64,000 nt of DNA from Limosilactobacillus fastidiosus. Lineage in GTDB: Bacteria; Bacillota; Bacilli; Lactobacillales; Lactobacillaceae. Of the stretch, positions 1-11,119 are shown in pieces. Where the stretch lies: NCBI RefSeq assembly GCF_014145505.1, contig NZ_JACIUZ010000028.1, positions 1-64,000 of the forward strand. Reading direction: 5' to 3'. Made by a program: the position numbers and the translations under genes. Numbering within the stretch: the first letter of the stretch is position 1; every line of letters begins with the position of its first letter. The notes under the pieces were generated by a model. It was not told the DNA's origin. It did not search any database and was given only the letters and a program-made list of their open reading frames with translations.

Positions 1-136
1 AGCTTGCACTTTGAAAACTAAATAATATCAATTTTCTTTATTAATTAACAAAACAAACCGAGAACACCGCGTTATTTTGAGTTTTAAGAAATAATCGCTA
101 ACTCAATTAATCCGATAATCACAAAGTGATTATCAA
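1..136 (+). other. 3' part of the 16S-23S rRNA spacer
   Basis: A-rich spacer directly before the 23S rRNA. It contains a TGAAAACTAAATAAT stretch and a short inverted repeat (GATAATC around GTGATTATC) that abuts the 23S 5' end and probably belongs to the processing stem. No tRNA is visible in the part inside the window. The 16S gene lies outside the window. Confidence 0.7.
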
Positions 137-3058
<2,922 letters not shown>

Positions 3059-3136
3059 AGTTAAGCGGGAGTTCGGTTTGGTAGAAAATGATATTGTTTA
3101 GTTTTGAGAGCGCAAGCTCTTGCCCAAAAGGGTAAG

Positions 3137-3253
3137 TGTGGTGATGATGGCTTGAAGGATACACCTGTTCCCATGCCGAACACAGAAGTTAAGCTTCAAC
3201 ACGCCAAAAGTAGTTGGGGGATCGCTCCCTGCGAGGATAGGACGTTGCCACGC
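3137..3253 (+). rRNA. rrf: 5S ribosomal RNA
   Basis: 117-nt 5S rRNA. It begins TGTGGTGATGATGGC and ends GACGTTGCCACGC, with the conserved CCCATGCCGAACACAGAAG core. It follows the 23S gene by about 78 nt and precedes tRNA-Asn by 5 nt, so rRNA and tRNA are probably one transcript. Confidence 0.95.
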
Positions 3254-3258
3254 GTTAT

Positions 3259-3331
3259 TCCGGCATAGCTCAGTTGGTAGAGCACCTGACTGTTAATCAG
3301 GTTGTCGTCAGTTCGAGTCTGACTGCCGGAG
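3259..3331 (+). tRNA. tRNA-Asn (GTT)
   Basis: 73-nt cloverleaf with acceptor TCCGGCA/TGCCGGA, anticodon loop CTGTTAA (GTT) and T-loop TTCGAGT. No CCA is encoded. It is identical in sequence to the second copy at 4442-4514. Confidence 0.96.
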
Positions 3332-3340
3332 TTATTAATG

Positions 3341-3374
3341 AAAAGCTATTAGCTATTGGGCTGATAGCTTTTTT
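3341..3374 (+). terminator. Rho-independent terminator of the rRNA/tRNA-Asn transcript
   Basis: Stem AAAAGCTATTAGC / GCTGATAGCTTTT with one G-U pair, running into six T residues ten bases after tRNA-Asn. Confidence 0.8.
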
Positions 3375-3390
3375 ATCTTATTTGTTAAAT

Positions 3391-3439
3391 AAAACACCTA
3401 TTCCTAATTTACTTAGATAAAATTAGGAATAGGTGTTTT
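3391..3439. terminator. Long perfect inverted repeat, bidirectional terminator-like
   Basis: 20-bp perfect arms, each starting or ending AAAACACC/GGTGTTTT, around an ACTTAGAT-type loop. The arms end in A4 and T4, so it could act on either strand. It is a second barrier after the rRNA operon terminator. Confidence 0.6.
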
Positions 3440-3482
3440 AACTCGCTTATTGTCATGATATAATAAAAGATGTTAATTATCT

Positions 3483-3555
3483 GCTAACTTAGCTCAGCTG
3501 GTAGAGCATCTCCCTCGTAAAGAGAAGGTCGGAGGTTCGACTCCTCTAGTTAGCA
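3483..3555 (+). tRNA. tRNA-Thr (CGT)
   Basis: 73-nt cloverleaf with acceptor GCTAACT/AGTTAGC and anticodon loop CTCGTAA (CGT, reads ACG). The anticodon stem TCTCC/AGAGA has a C-A mismatch at the pair next to the loop (positions 31-39). The other stems are intact. Confidence 0.93.
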
Positions 3556-3568
3556 CTTATAAAAGTCT

Positions 3569-3622
3569 AATAATCCTTGATGTAGTAGCGTCTTACAAAA
3601 ACACATCAAGGATTATTTTTTA
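3569..3622 (+). terminator. Terminator after tRNA-Thr
   Basis: 15-bp perfect stem (AATAATCCTTGATGT with its complement) around a 19-nt loop, followed by T-rich sequence. From here to the flavodoxin gene at 3812 I see only AT-rich sequence and one weak ATGAACC/GGTTCAT hairpin at about 3762-3788. Confidence 0.8.
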
Positions 3623-3811
3623 TACATATAAAAGCATATGCGTTGAAAATTTAGGTAGAAGTTATCAATGACTAGTTATAATAAACCTTACGAATAATTT
3701 CTTGTGAATATTACTGTGTATGGGAACACTGACCATATGTAAACTAATAGGAATAAGAAGTATGAACCCAATTACGGATCAGGTTCATGCATTAACTTAA
3801 TTAAGTAAGAA

Positions 3812-4297
3812 TTAAAAGTTCAATGAGTTAAGCCAATTCTTAATTGCTGATCGAGAATTAAGAATATCTCCGTGAGCTACTTTAACATCATAGTTATTTT
3901 CCCTAACCGTTCGTTCAACATTGGATTGTGCTCGATCATATCCAGTACTGCTAGATGTTCCAAACGTTGCTAGTCTTTTTCCGTTAAGTGCAAGATTGTC
4001 GATAGCGGTAGCAATGAGGCGTGGCGGAATCCCCCACCAAATTGGGTGACCAATAATAACGTTGTCATAATTATCGAGAGAGGGTAGATCATCTTTAATA
4101 GGAACACGGCCATCGTGTTCTTGTTTCTGTTCTACGGTTGCCCGAGTAGATTTGTTATGCCAATTAAGATCATCGTTTGAGTAGGGTGTTACTGGATGAA
4201 TTTCAGCAATATCTGCATTCAAAATTTGGGAAATCTTTTCTGCTACCTTTTTCGTTGTACCAGTAGCGGAATAGTAGAGAACTAAGGTATTTGCCAT
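3812..4297 (-). CDS. Flavodoxin-like FMN-binding protein
   Basis: 161-aa flavodoxin-fold protein, probably a cytosolic FMN electron carrier or small NAD(P)H-dependent reductase. The N-terminus has the phosphate-binding loop (LVLYYSATGTTKKVA, residues about 4-18), and IIGHPIWWG near residue 80 matches the second FMN loop. The start at 4297 (MANTL) is preferred over an upstream start 16 codons earlier because AGGAGGG sits 7 bases before it. The gene stands alone between two tRNA transcripts and is transcribed against them. Family assignment is firm; the redox partner cannot be told from sequence. Confidence 0.85.
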   Translation of the reverse strand: MANTLVLYYSATGTTKKVAEKISQILNADIAEIHPVTPYSNDDLNWHNKSTRATVEQKQEHDGRVPIKDDLPSLDNYDNVIIGHPIWWGIPPRLIATAIDNLALNGKRLATFGTSSSTGYDRAQSNVERTVRENNYDVKVAHGDILNSRSAIKNWLNSLNF

Positions 4298-4441
4298 GGG
4301 ATACCCTCCTTGAAAATCCTTATTTTTACTAGTATTATATCTCAAATTAAGGGAAATTAATTTAAATCTCTTCTTGCTACTTAAGATATTATCTTGTATA
4401 ATAACTAGTGTTGTTAAGGTTTATCTTTGATATTATCTTAT

Positions 4442-4514
4442 TCCGGCATAGCTCAGTTGGTAGAGCACCTGACTGTTAATCAGGTTGTCGTCAGTTCGAG
4501 TCTGACTGCCGGAG
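4442..4514 (+). tRNA. tRNA-Asn (GTT), second copy
   Basis: Sequence identical to 3259-3331, including the flanking TTAT before and GTTATT after the gene. Anticodon loop CTGTTAA. It has its own TATAAT-like box (TTGTATAATAAC) about 45 bases upstream, so it is separately transcribed. Confidence 0.96.
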
Positions 4515-4524
4515 TTATTTGTAT

Positions 4525-4553
4525 CGTTAGCTATTTTAGCTAGCGTTTTTTTA
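4525..4553 (+). terminator. Terminator after the second tRNA-Asn
   Basis: Stem CGTTAGCTA / TAGCTAGCG with one G-U pair and a 3-nt loop, followed by seven T residues. Confidence 0.85.
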
Positions 4554-4661
4554 TTTTAAAATTCATCGCATTAAATAATTAATTATCTCAGTTACACCAT
4601 AATACGTTTCTTTTGCTATTTTTACTAATTAACGTATGATTTTAATTAGGAGGTGATCTAT

Positions 4662-5582
4662 TTGAATCTAGAACAAATAGTGAAAAATAACTTACCTAAT
4701 AGCCAGAAAGGAAGAGTAGCTGATTACATTCCAGCACTAGGTAAAGTGGCACCGAAACAATTGGGAATTGTAGTTTATGATCTGAAAAAGAATAATATAG
4801 AGCAGGCTGGTGATTCAAGGGTTAGATTTGCGATCGAAAGTATTTCAAAAGTTATTACTTTCTTGTATGCGGTAAACCAGTTAGGAATGGAGTATGTTAC
4901 TCAACATGTTGGGGCCCGGCAGACTGGTTTTCCATTTAATTCAATTTTAAATTTAGAAATTGAGGGGGATCATCATCCGTTAAATCCCTTTGTTAATGCT
5001 GGGGCAATCGCAGTAACATCACTAGTAAAGGCGACAAATAGTATGCAGCCGTTTGAACAGATTATTCGGTTTACTCGCGATATTTGTCACGATCCACAAA
5101 TCACGCTTAGTACAGAAATTTCTGAGTCAGAAGAGCGAACGGGTGATATGGATCGCTCCTTAGCATATTACCTTAAAGCAAAAGGTATGTTAAAAGCGAA
5201 TGTGCCATTAAGCCTGAAAACTTATTTTAAACAGTGTTCAATGATGGTAACGGCTGCTGATCTGGCCAATTTAGGTGCAGTTCTAGCAAATAATGGAATT
5301 AAGCCGTGGGATAATGAGCGATTGATTTCGAGTGAAGCAGCAACATACACTAAATCATTAATGATGACTACTGGACTTTATAACGAATCAGGAAAATATT
5401 CTGCAATTATTGGAGTTCCAACTAAAAGTGGTGTTGGTGGTGGACTAATGACCGCAGTACCAAATAAGTATGGAATTGGAATTTTCAGTCCGCCATTGGA
5501 CAAATCTGGTAACAGTATTGCAGGGCTGAGTGCTTTAAATGAACTTAGTCAGAAATTAAAAGTCGACATATTTAGATACTAA
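4662..5582 (+). CDS. glsA: Glutaminase (serine-dependent, GlsA family)
   Basis: Hydrolyses L-glutamine to L-glutamate and ammonia in the cytosol. The product is 306 aa, the usual length. The family Ser-x-x-Lys pair is in ESISK (Ser60, Lys63), followed by NPFVNAGAI near residue 110 and KSGVGGG near 265. The start is taken as TTG at 4662 because AGGAGGTG (4648-4655) lies 6 bases upstream; a GTG at 4653 falls inside that ribosome site. In related lactobacilli glutaminase feeds glutamate to the GadC/GadB acid-resistance system and releases ammonia; here gadCB lies 40 kb away. No promoter box is obvious upstream. Confidence 0.93.
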   Translation: MNLEQIVKNNLPNSQKGRVADYIPALGKVAPKQLGIVVYDLKKNNIEQAGDSRVRFAIESISKVITFLYAVNQLGMEYVTQHVGARQTGFPFNSILNLEIEGDHHPLNPFVNAGAIAVTSLVKATNSMQPFEQIIRFTRDICHDPQITLSTEISESEERTGDMDRSLAYYLKAKGMLKANVPLSLKTYFKQCSMMVTAADLANLGAVLANNGIKPWDNERLISSEAATYTKSLMMTTGLYNESGKYSAIIGVPTKSGVGGGLMTAVPNKYGIGIFSPPLDKSGNSIAGLSALNELSQKLKVDIFRY

Positions 5583-5897
5583 ATGGCGAAATTTTGTTTG
5601 ATGTTTAATTCTAAAATAAGATTAGCTTTATTAAGTTAAGGGATATTCTGCAGCATGCTTAATATTATTAAGCATAAACTAGAAAAATATTCAAAAAATA
5701 ACGTGGAGTAGGTTGATTAGTTGTGAAACAAGTTATCCTTAGAATAGTTTTTCTCATCAAAAATTTATTGTTGAATTGACGCCTGCAAAATAGACGCCTA
5801 TAATAGTTATATTATGAAATTTTAATGTGAAAGTTTCTTAATTTAATTAACTTTTACATTTGATTTATCTCCTGAAGATATTATTTGGAGGAATTAT
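5583..5897 (+). other. Intergenic region upstream of the peptide transporter
   Basis: About 315 bases without a gene. It holds a 21-nt perfect inverted repeat (ATGCTTAATA-T-TATTAAGCAT, 5655-5675) of unknown role with no T-run after it, and a strong sigma-A promoter at 5776-5804. Nothing else is recognisable. Confidence 0.6.
5776..5804 (+). promoter_or_regulatory. Sigma-A promoter of the peptide transporter gene
   Basis: TTGACG, 17-base spacer, TATAAT. The coding start lies 93 bases downstream of the -10 box, giving a 5' leader of roughly 85 nt. Confidence 0.8.
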
Positions 5898-7394
5898 ATG
5901 AGTAAAGAGAAAAACTTGGATACAGCCTTCTTTGGGCAGCCAAGAGGACTATCCACGCTGTTCTTCACTGAAATGTGGGAACGGTTTAGTTACTACGGAA
6001 TGCGGGCTATCCTGCTATTCTACATGTACTATGCTGTCACTAAGGGTGGTTTGGGCATGGATCAAGCCACTGCTGCTTCAATTATGGCGATCTACGGTTC
6101 GTTAGTTTACCTCTCAAGTGTTGTTGGTGGTTGGCTTTCTGATCGTGTATGGGGCTCTCGTAGGACCGTCTTTATCGGTGGTGTGCTGATTATGTTTGGG
6201 CACATTGCCTTGTCATTGCCTGCTGGTGTTACAGCCTTATATATTTCAATCGCATTAATCGTTGCCGGGACTGGTTTATTGAAGCCAAACGTTTCTGAAA
6301 TGGTTGGTGGCTTATATGCTCCAGATGATGAACGTCGTGACTCTGGATTTAGTATGTTTGTTTTTGGGATTAACTTGGGGGCAGCCGTTGCTCCATGGGC
6401 TGTTCCATGGGCTGCAAATGGTTTTGGCCTTCATTTATTTGGTAACGAAATGAACTTCCATGCTGGTTTTTCACTAGCTGCAATCGGAATGTTCTTTGGT
6501 TTACTTCAATATACTTTGGATGGTCGAAAGTACCTTTCAAAGGACAGTTTATATCCTAACGACCCGATTGAAAAAGATGATTTACGGCCAATTATTATTT
6601 GGACTTGTGTTGGGATAGCTGTATTGATTGTTATCCTAGGTCTGTTAGCCGCAATCGGTCAGCTAAACATTACTAATATCATTAACATTATCACGTTTAT
6701 CGCAATTGCATTGCCAATCTACTACTTTATTATGATGCTGAATTCAAAGAAGGTTACTAAGCCTGAAAAGTCGCGGGTTCTTGCTTATATTCCACTTTTT
6801 ATTGCTGCAGCAATCTTCTGGGCAATTGAAGAATCAGGTTCTGTTGTTTTAGCATTGTTTGCTGAACAACGGACAGTTCTTCACATTGGTAGCTGGCACT
6901 TTGCTGCTGCTAACTTCCAGACTTTGAACCCATTATTCATTATGATTTTAACACCAGTATTTGTTGCCCTTTGGGATCACTGGAAGGGTCAACCAAGTGC
7001 TCCTGGTAAGTTCTCTGCTGGTCTTGTTTTTGCCGGATTATCATATATCCTCATGGCGTTGCCAGGCATGATGTTCGGGACTGCAGGACGGGTTAGCCCA
7101 TTCTGGCTTGTTGGTTCATGGTTCATCGTTGAAATTGGTGAAATGTTAATCTCACCAATTGGTTTGTCAGTAACCACTAAACTTGCGCCTAAAGCATTTA
7201 AGTCACAAATGATGAGTATGTGGTTCTTGGCTGATTCTGCTGGTCAAGCTGTTAACGCTCAAATTGTTAAGTACTACTCGTCTGCAACTGAAGTTCCATA
7301 CTTCATTGTTGTGGGGCTTGTAAGTATTGTTTTCGGGATTATCCTGATGTTCTTCGTTAAAAAGATCCATGGATTAATGGACGGAGTAGATTAA
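5898..7394 (+). CDS. dtpT: Proton-coupled di/tripeptide transporter (POT/PTR family)
   Basis: 498-aa polytopic membrane protein that imports di- and tripeptides with protons. The POT signature FFTEMWERFSYYGMRAIL lies at residues 23-40, with the ExxERFxYY-type motif intact. A second family block (GLLKPNVSEMVGGLY) follows near residue 135. Length and about 14 predicted membrane segments fit lactococcal DtpT. TTTGGAGGAATTAT supplies the ribosome site. It is monocistronic, with its own promoter and a terminator directly downstream. The peptides it brings in would feed cytosolic peptidases such as PepC in this window. Confidence 0.92.
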   Translation: MSKEKNLDTAFFGQPRGLSTLFFTEMWERFSYYGMRAILLFYMYYAVTKGGLGMDQATAASIMAIYGSLVYLSSVVGGWLSDRVWGSRRTVFIGGVLIMFGHIALSLPAGVTALYISIALIVAGTGLLKPNVSEMVGGLYAPDDERRDSGFSMFVFGINLGAAVAPWAVPWAANGFGLHLFGNEMNFHAGFSLAAIGMFFGLLQYTLDGRKYLSKDSLYPNDPIEKDDLRPIIIWTCVGIAVLIVILGLLAAIGQLNITNIINIITFIAIALPIYYFIMMLNSKKVTKPEKSRVLAYIPLFIAAAIFWAIEESGSVVLALFAEQRTVLHIGSWHFAAANFQTLNPLFIMILTPVFVALWDHWKGQPSAPGKFSAGLVFAGLSYILMALPGMMFGTAGRVSPFWLVGSWFIVEIGEMLISPIGLSVTTKLAPKAFKSQMMSMWFLADSAGQAVNAQIVKYYSSATEVPYFIVVGLVSIVFGIILMFFVKKIHGLMDGVD

Positions 7395-7399
7395 AATGA

Positions 7400-7443
7400 A
7401 AGAAGAAGCTGGAAATTAATTTTCAGCTTCTTTATTTTTTTTA
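7400..7443 (+). terminator. Terminator of dtpT
   Basis: GAAGCTGGAAA / TTTCAGCTTC hairpin followed by TTTATTTTTTTT, a few bases after the stop codon. Confidence 0.8.
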
Positions 7444-7533
7444 AAACTTTTCTCCAAAAAGTCCTTGCAATTTTAACTAAAGTTCGGTACTATAATAAAT
7501 GTTGATTGTTGCTTATAACTTTCACATTATGAT

Positions 7534-7616
7534 GGAGGAGTAGCGAAGTCTGGCTAAACGCGACGGTCTGTAAAACCGTTCCTTCGGGTTCGGCGGTTCG
7601 AATCCACCCTCCTCCA
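7534..7616 (+). tRNA. tRNA-Tyr (GTA)
   Basis: 83-nt class II tRNA with long variable arm (TTCCTTCGGGTTC region), acceptor GGAGGAG/CTCCTCC and anticodon loop CTGTAAA. A TATAAT box lies about 40 bases upstream. Confidence 0.96.
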
Positions 7617-7626
7617 CTTTTATTAT

Positions 7627-7698
7627 TGGGCTATAGCCAAGCGGTAAGGCAACGGTTTTTGGTACCGTCATGCGCTGGTTCGAATCCAGCTAGCCCAA
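7627..7698 (+). tRNA. tRNA-Gln (TTG)
   Basis: 72-nt tRNA, acceptor TGGGCTA/TAGCCCA, anticodon loop TTTTGGT (TTG). It lies 10 bases after tRNA-Tyr and shares its transcript and terminator. Confidence 0.96.
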
Positions 7699-7704
7699 CT
7701 GCTT

Positions 7705-7737
7705 AAGCCACCAACTAAATAGTTGGTGGCTTTTTTG
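7705..7737 (+). terminator. Terminator of the tRNA-Tyr/Gln transcript
   Basis: 13-bp perfect stem AAGCCACCAACTA and complement with a 2-base spacer, followed by TTTTTT. Confidence 0.9.
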
Positions 7738-7768
7738 TTTATTAAAACTATGTAAAGGAGAAATTACG

Positions 7769-8410
7769 ATGCCTAAACAAGGGCAGTTTGCAAAGTCGAG
7801 TCGACTTAAACAATTAAACCAGTTTAAAGTAAAAAAACATTCTCATCGGTCTGTAATTGATGGTGACCAGTTTGTTGACTATGTCGTTTTACGATTTAAT
7901 CTAACAAGTAAGAAAAGATTAGCAAAGAAGATTCAAGAGAGTAATCAACGCTTCTTAATTGAAATTTTGGATACTTGTCAGGGACAACGTTTAGATTTAG
8001 AAAGTATCATTCCGAGTTTATTTAAGCAGTTAAATAGTCGTGTTCCTTGGCAGTTCTACCGTCAAATAATTAATGGTTGGAGAACTCTCCAACATTTTAT
8101 TCAACGGGAAGTTCCTAGTGTTCCACTAAAACAACAAATTCTTGTTTCGGGAACAATTAGTGAAGAAGAGTTAACAAAAATGGTTGCAGAAGAATTAGCA
8201 GTAAAAGCAACTGCTATGATGTTTTTGAATCGGCCAGTAAGTAACCAGATTCAAAAATTAACGCAACAACGACTCTTTCAAACTATTTATCAGGGTGATC
8301 AGGTTAACTGGCAGCAGATCGAAATTTTATTTAAACCATTTCCGTTAGTAATTGCTCCTGGGCTAGATCAGGAAACTAAGGATTGGTTAATAGCATTGGC
8401 AAAATCGTAA
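7769..8410 (+). CDS. Protein of unknown function (213 aa)
   Basis: Not recognised. The product is soluble-looking and basic at its N-terminus (residues 1-30 rich in Lys, Arg, Gln), with no signal peptide, membrane segment or familiar motif. It is mostly helical in composition, with many Gln and Leu, and ends at a clean TAA. AAAGGAGAAATTACG gives a good ribosome site at ATG 7769. Codon use resembles the neighbours, so it looks native rather than acquired. It lies between the tRNA-Tyr/Gln terminator and the AspT-type exchanger and may be monocistronic. A lineage-specific hypothetical gene is the best description. Confidence 0.75.
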   Translation: MPKQGQFAKSSRLKQLNQFKVKKHSHRSVIDGDQFVDYVVLRFNLTSKKRLAKKIQESNQRFLIEILDTCQGQRLDLESIIPSLFKQLNSRVPWQFYRQIINGWRTLQHFIQREVPSVPLKQQILVSGTISEEELTKMVAEELAVKATAMMFLNRPVSNQIQKLTQQRLFQTIYQGDQVNWQQIEILFKPFPLVIAPGLDQETKDWLIALAKS

Positions 8411-8528
8411 TTAATTCAAAGGTAAATAAGATGGTTGAGTTGATAGCCTTCATTCTTAGATAATGTTAAAATGAATGATTGGTAATAACAAAATTAAGGG
8501 ATTGTCTGAGGTATAAAGAGAAATTCTT

Positions 8529-10178
8529 ATGGTTGATACAATTATTCATTTTATGGTTCATAACCAAGTCTTTACCTTATTTATCTGTATGGCCCTAGGT
8601 TTTGCAATTGGGGATTATAAAATTGGGGGTAAATTTAGTATTGGAGCAACTGTGGCCACGCTAATTGTAACCTTAATTGTTGGTCAGATCGGAGCGTTTC
8701 CACGAGATGAAATGCTAGGAACGATCTTCTTTGGTGCTTTCATGTTTTCAGTTGGCTACCGAATTGGGCCGCAGATGTTAATCAGTTTAAAAATTTTCGG
8801 TTCACGAATTCTGATTATCAGTATTTTCTGGTTAGTAACGGCTTTTCTTGTTTCATGGGGATTGTTCATTACATTTCACATTGGACCGGGAGTGGCATCA
8901 GGAATTATTGCTGGTTCATTAACTCAATCATCAACGGTTGCTAGCTCGTTGCGGACGATTGGGTCTCTGCCAGTTAGTAGTGCAGTTCGATCAACGTATG
9001 AAGCTCAGTTGCCAGTCGCCTATGCATTAACCTATGTTTTTGGAACGTTGGGTGTTATCATTTTTCTTCGTGATGTTGCTCCAAAGCTTTTGGGAATCAA
9101 GGTAAGTAAACGAGGACCATTGATGGCCTGGAAGTATCACTTTCACGCAAAAAATCCTAACCCGACATGGCGGCGGACATACAGGATAAAACCTGATTCA
9201 CCGTTAGTTGGTAAAACGATTGGTAGCTTTAATAAGTGGACTCGTTACCGGATAATTGCATTAGTTGCTTTTCATGGAGATGAGATGACGGATCACTTGG
9301 AGTATAAGTTGAAGCCTGGGGACCTTCTAACCGTGATCGGCTATGCAATTTACTTTGATCAGATGCATGGAATTAAGGGGACGTCCGAAGTCTTAACTCC
9401 AACTAATGCACCGCGAGAACGAAAATTCGTTTTGGGGAAGCATTTTAAGCCAACCCAACTAGCACATTTACGTCAACATGGGGTTTTTATTAATATTCAA
9501 GATCCGGATACGGGGAATGAACAATTATTTAATCAGTTAAAGCCTGGGGATGTAATTTCTTTAACTGGGAATACGTCACGGACATCCACGATTTTAAGGA
9601 AGATGGGACGCTGGCATACGAGTGCAATGGCAATTAATTACTCATTGTTCTCACTCGGAATTGGTTTTGCCTCTTTACTTGGAATTCTTGGGGTGAAGTT
9701 GAACGGCATTCCTCTACAACTTGGAAACGGGGTTGCTGCCTTATTAATGGGTCTAGTATTGAGTACATGGATTTCCCGTCATCGGGATCATGATTCAATT
9801 CCACCAACAGTAACTGCTTTTTTCCAGAACTTAGGGTTAACTCTTTTCGTGGGGACGGTTGGCCTTCAATCTGCCCAAGCATTTACTGGTGCGATTAAGG
9901 CGTTAGGGATTGGGGTGCTCTTTATTGGCGCAGTTATTGCAATTGCTCCCCACCTTTTAACGTTACTATTTGGTCGTTATGTTTTACATATGGAACCCTT
10001 GGCATTGATTGGTGGATTGACTGGTTCAGGTACCTGTGCCGCTGTGATGACGGAAATTGCTGATCAGGCTGGTGCGGAAGGTGGGGCATATTTTGCCGCT
10101 GCGTTAACCCCAGCTTACATCATGGGAAATATTGGCATCACTTTACTAGGACCAATTTTTGTTGCGTTGTTATCTTAA
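8529..10178 (+). CDS. AspT-type (AAE family) amino-acid exchanger with RCK_C domains
   Basis: 549-aa membrane antiporter of the aspartate:alanine exchanger family. Two homologous membrane halves flank a cytosolic insert. Helices at residues about 1-190 contain GSLTQSST, and the C-terminal half (about 365-549) contains the equivalent GGLTGSGTCAAVMTEIA. Between them are two TrkA_C-like domains (about 200-285 and 300-360; YKLKPGDLLTVIG and NQLKPGDVISLTG). Family members exchange aspartate for alanine or other dicarboxylates. No AspD decarboxylase is adjacent; the next gene, 37 bases on, is an Asp/Glu racemase, suggesting an acidic amino-acid substrate. The ribosome site is weak (AAAGAGAAATTCTT). 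Substrate is inference. Confidence 0.82.
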   Translation: MVDTIIHFMVHNQVFTLFICMALGFAIGDYKIGGKFSIGATVATLIVTLIVGQIGAFPRDEMLGTIFFGAFMFSVGYRIGPQMLISLKIFGSRILIISIFWLVTAFLVSWGLFITFHIGPGVASGIIAGSLTQSSTVASSLRTIGSLPVSSAVRSTYEAQLPVAYALTYVFGTLGVIIFLRDVAPKLLGIKVSKRGPLMAWKYHFHAKNPNPTWRRTYRIKPDSPLVGKTIGSFNKWTRYRIIALVAFHGDEMTDHLEYKLKPGDLLTVIGYAIYFDQMHGIKGTSEVLTPTNAPRERKFVLGKHFKPTQLAHLRQHGVFINIQDPDTGNEQLFNQLKPGDVISLTGNTSRTSTILRKMGRWHTSAMAINYSLFSLGIGFASLLGILGVKLNGIPLQLGNGVAALLMGLVLSTWISRHRDHDSIPPTVTAFFQNLGLTLFVGTVGLQSAQAFTGAIKALGIGVLFIGAVIAIAPHLLTLLFGRYVLHMEPLALIGGLTGSGTCAAVMTEIADQAGAEGGAYFAAALTPAYIMGNIGITLLGPIFVALLS

Positions 10179-10215
10179 AGTATTGAAGTTAAACCATAAA
10201 GTGAGGTTATGAGTC

Positions 10216-10932
10216 ATGAAAAAGTTTTTTACAGTTCTTGGTGGAATGGGAACATTAGCTACTGAAAGTTACGTACGGATTTTGGATCAGCGGACACCAA
10301 CGCATCGTGACCAGGATTATTTGGACTACCTTGTGGTTAACCATGCGACTGTCCCAGATCGGACAAGTTGGATCCTTGATCATAGTAAGCCCAGTCCAGC
10401 TAAAGCGCTAGTTGAAGATATCAAGCAGCAGAGCCTTCTTCATCCGGAATTCTTTGTCTTAATTTGTAATACTGCTCACTATTCGTATGATGAATTACAG
10501 GCAGCGACGAAGATTCCAATCCTTAATATGCTTCAAGAAACGGTTAATGAAATTAAACGATTGAAGCCAGATGCTAAGCGAGTTGGTCTTTTGGGAACTG
10601 ACGGTACCATGAAATCCGGAATTTATGATTCTTATATCAAGAATGCAGGTTACGAAGAGGTTAAGGCAACTCCTGAGATTCAAGAAATGACCGAGGACTT
10701 AATTTATCATGACATTAAGGAAAAGGGTCACTCTGACGGGAAAAAGTATCATGAACTAGTGCGTAAGATGATTGAAGAAGAACACTGTGACATTGTTATT
10801 CTTGGTTGTACAGAACTTTCATATGCTGAAGAGATGGATCCGGAAACTAAGTACCCGGTTGCAGATTCACAATCAATCATTGTCGACCGGACGCTTGAAC
10901 GGGCATTAAAGATTCGCAACGGGGAAAAATAA
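10216..10932 (+). CDS. Aspartate/glutamate racemase family protein
   Basis: 238-aa PLP-independent racemase of the Asp/Glu/hydantoin superfamily, interconverting L and D forms of an acidic or broader amino acid. The two catalytic cysteines are visible in CNTAHY (residues about 83-88) and LGCTELSY (near residue 196), and GGMGTLATESY is the N-terminal substrate loop. It differs from MurI by its loop sequences and is closer to aspartate racemase/RacX. Co-directional with the exchanger 37 bases upstream, probably one operon; a plausible role is D-aspartate supply for peptidoglycan crossbridges or D-amino-acid turnover (inference). Confidence 0.85.
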   Translation: MKKFFTVLGGMGTLATESYVRILDQRTPTHRDQDYLDYLVVNHATVPDRTSWILDHSKPSPAKALVEDIKQQSLLHPEFFVLICNTAHYSYDELQAATKIPILNMLQETVNEIKRLKPDAKRVGLLGTDGTMKSGIYDSYIKNAGYEEVKATPEIQEMTEDLIYHDIKEKGHSDGKKYHELVRKMIEEEHCDIVILGCTELSYAEEMDPETKYPVADSQSIIVDRTLERALKIRNGEK

Positions 10933-10950
10933 AAGTTATAAAATAAGAAA

Positions 10951-11017
10951 CCGAAAAATAACCATTGGTCTAAGTAGTGGAGGTGTATTAGATGAGTTGT
11001 TTTTCGGATTTTTATTT
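10951..11017 (+). terminator. Possible terminator after the racemase gene
   Basis: 12-base arms CCGAAAAATAAC / GTTGTTTTTCGG (one G-U pair) followed by ATTTTTATTT. The 33-nt loop is unusually long and contains a GntR-type half-site. Confidence 0.45.
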
Positions 11018-11050
11018 AATTTGTTAATCTTACTAAAATTGGTCTAACCC
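10964..11050 (+). promoter_or_regulatory. Two GntR/NagR-like operator half-sites before the regulator gene
   Basis: ATTGGTCTAA occurs at 10964 and again at 11038 (ATTGGTCTAACC). HutC-subfamily regulators such as NagR/YvoA and DasR bind TGGTCTAGACCA-like palindromes, and each copy here matches one full half. The second copy lies just upstream of a TACAAT box (11064-11069) and would overlap the -35 region, as expected for autoregulation. This is a motif match only. Confidence 0.45.
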
Positions 11051-11119
11051 TATTAAATGATGTTACAATTATAAATGGCTAATTATTGTTTGAAATGGTG
11101 TGAGGAGGATAAAGCCAAA

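Noticed and set aside
3259-4514. Identical tRNA-Asn copies as attachment-site repeats flanking an island
   Set aside because: Both are complete functional tRNAs with their own terminators. The DNA between them (tRNA-Thr and a flavodoxin gene) contains no integrase or mobile gene.
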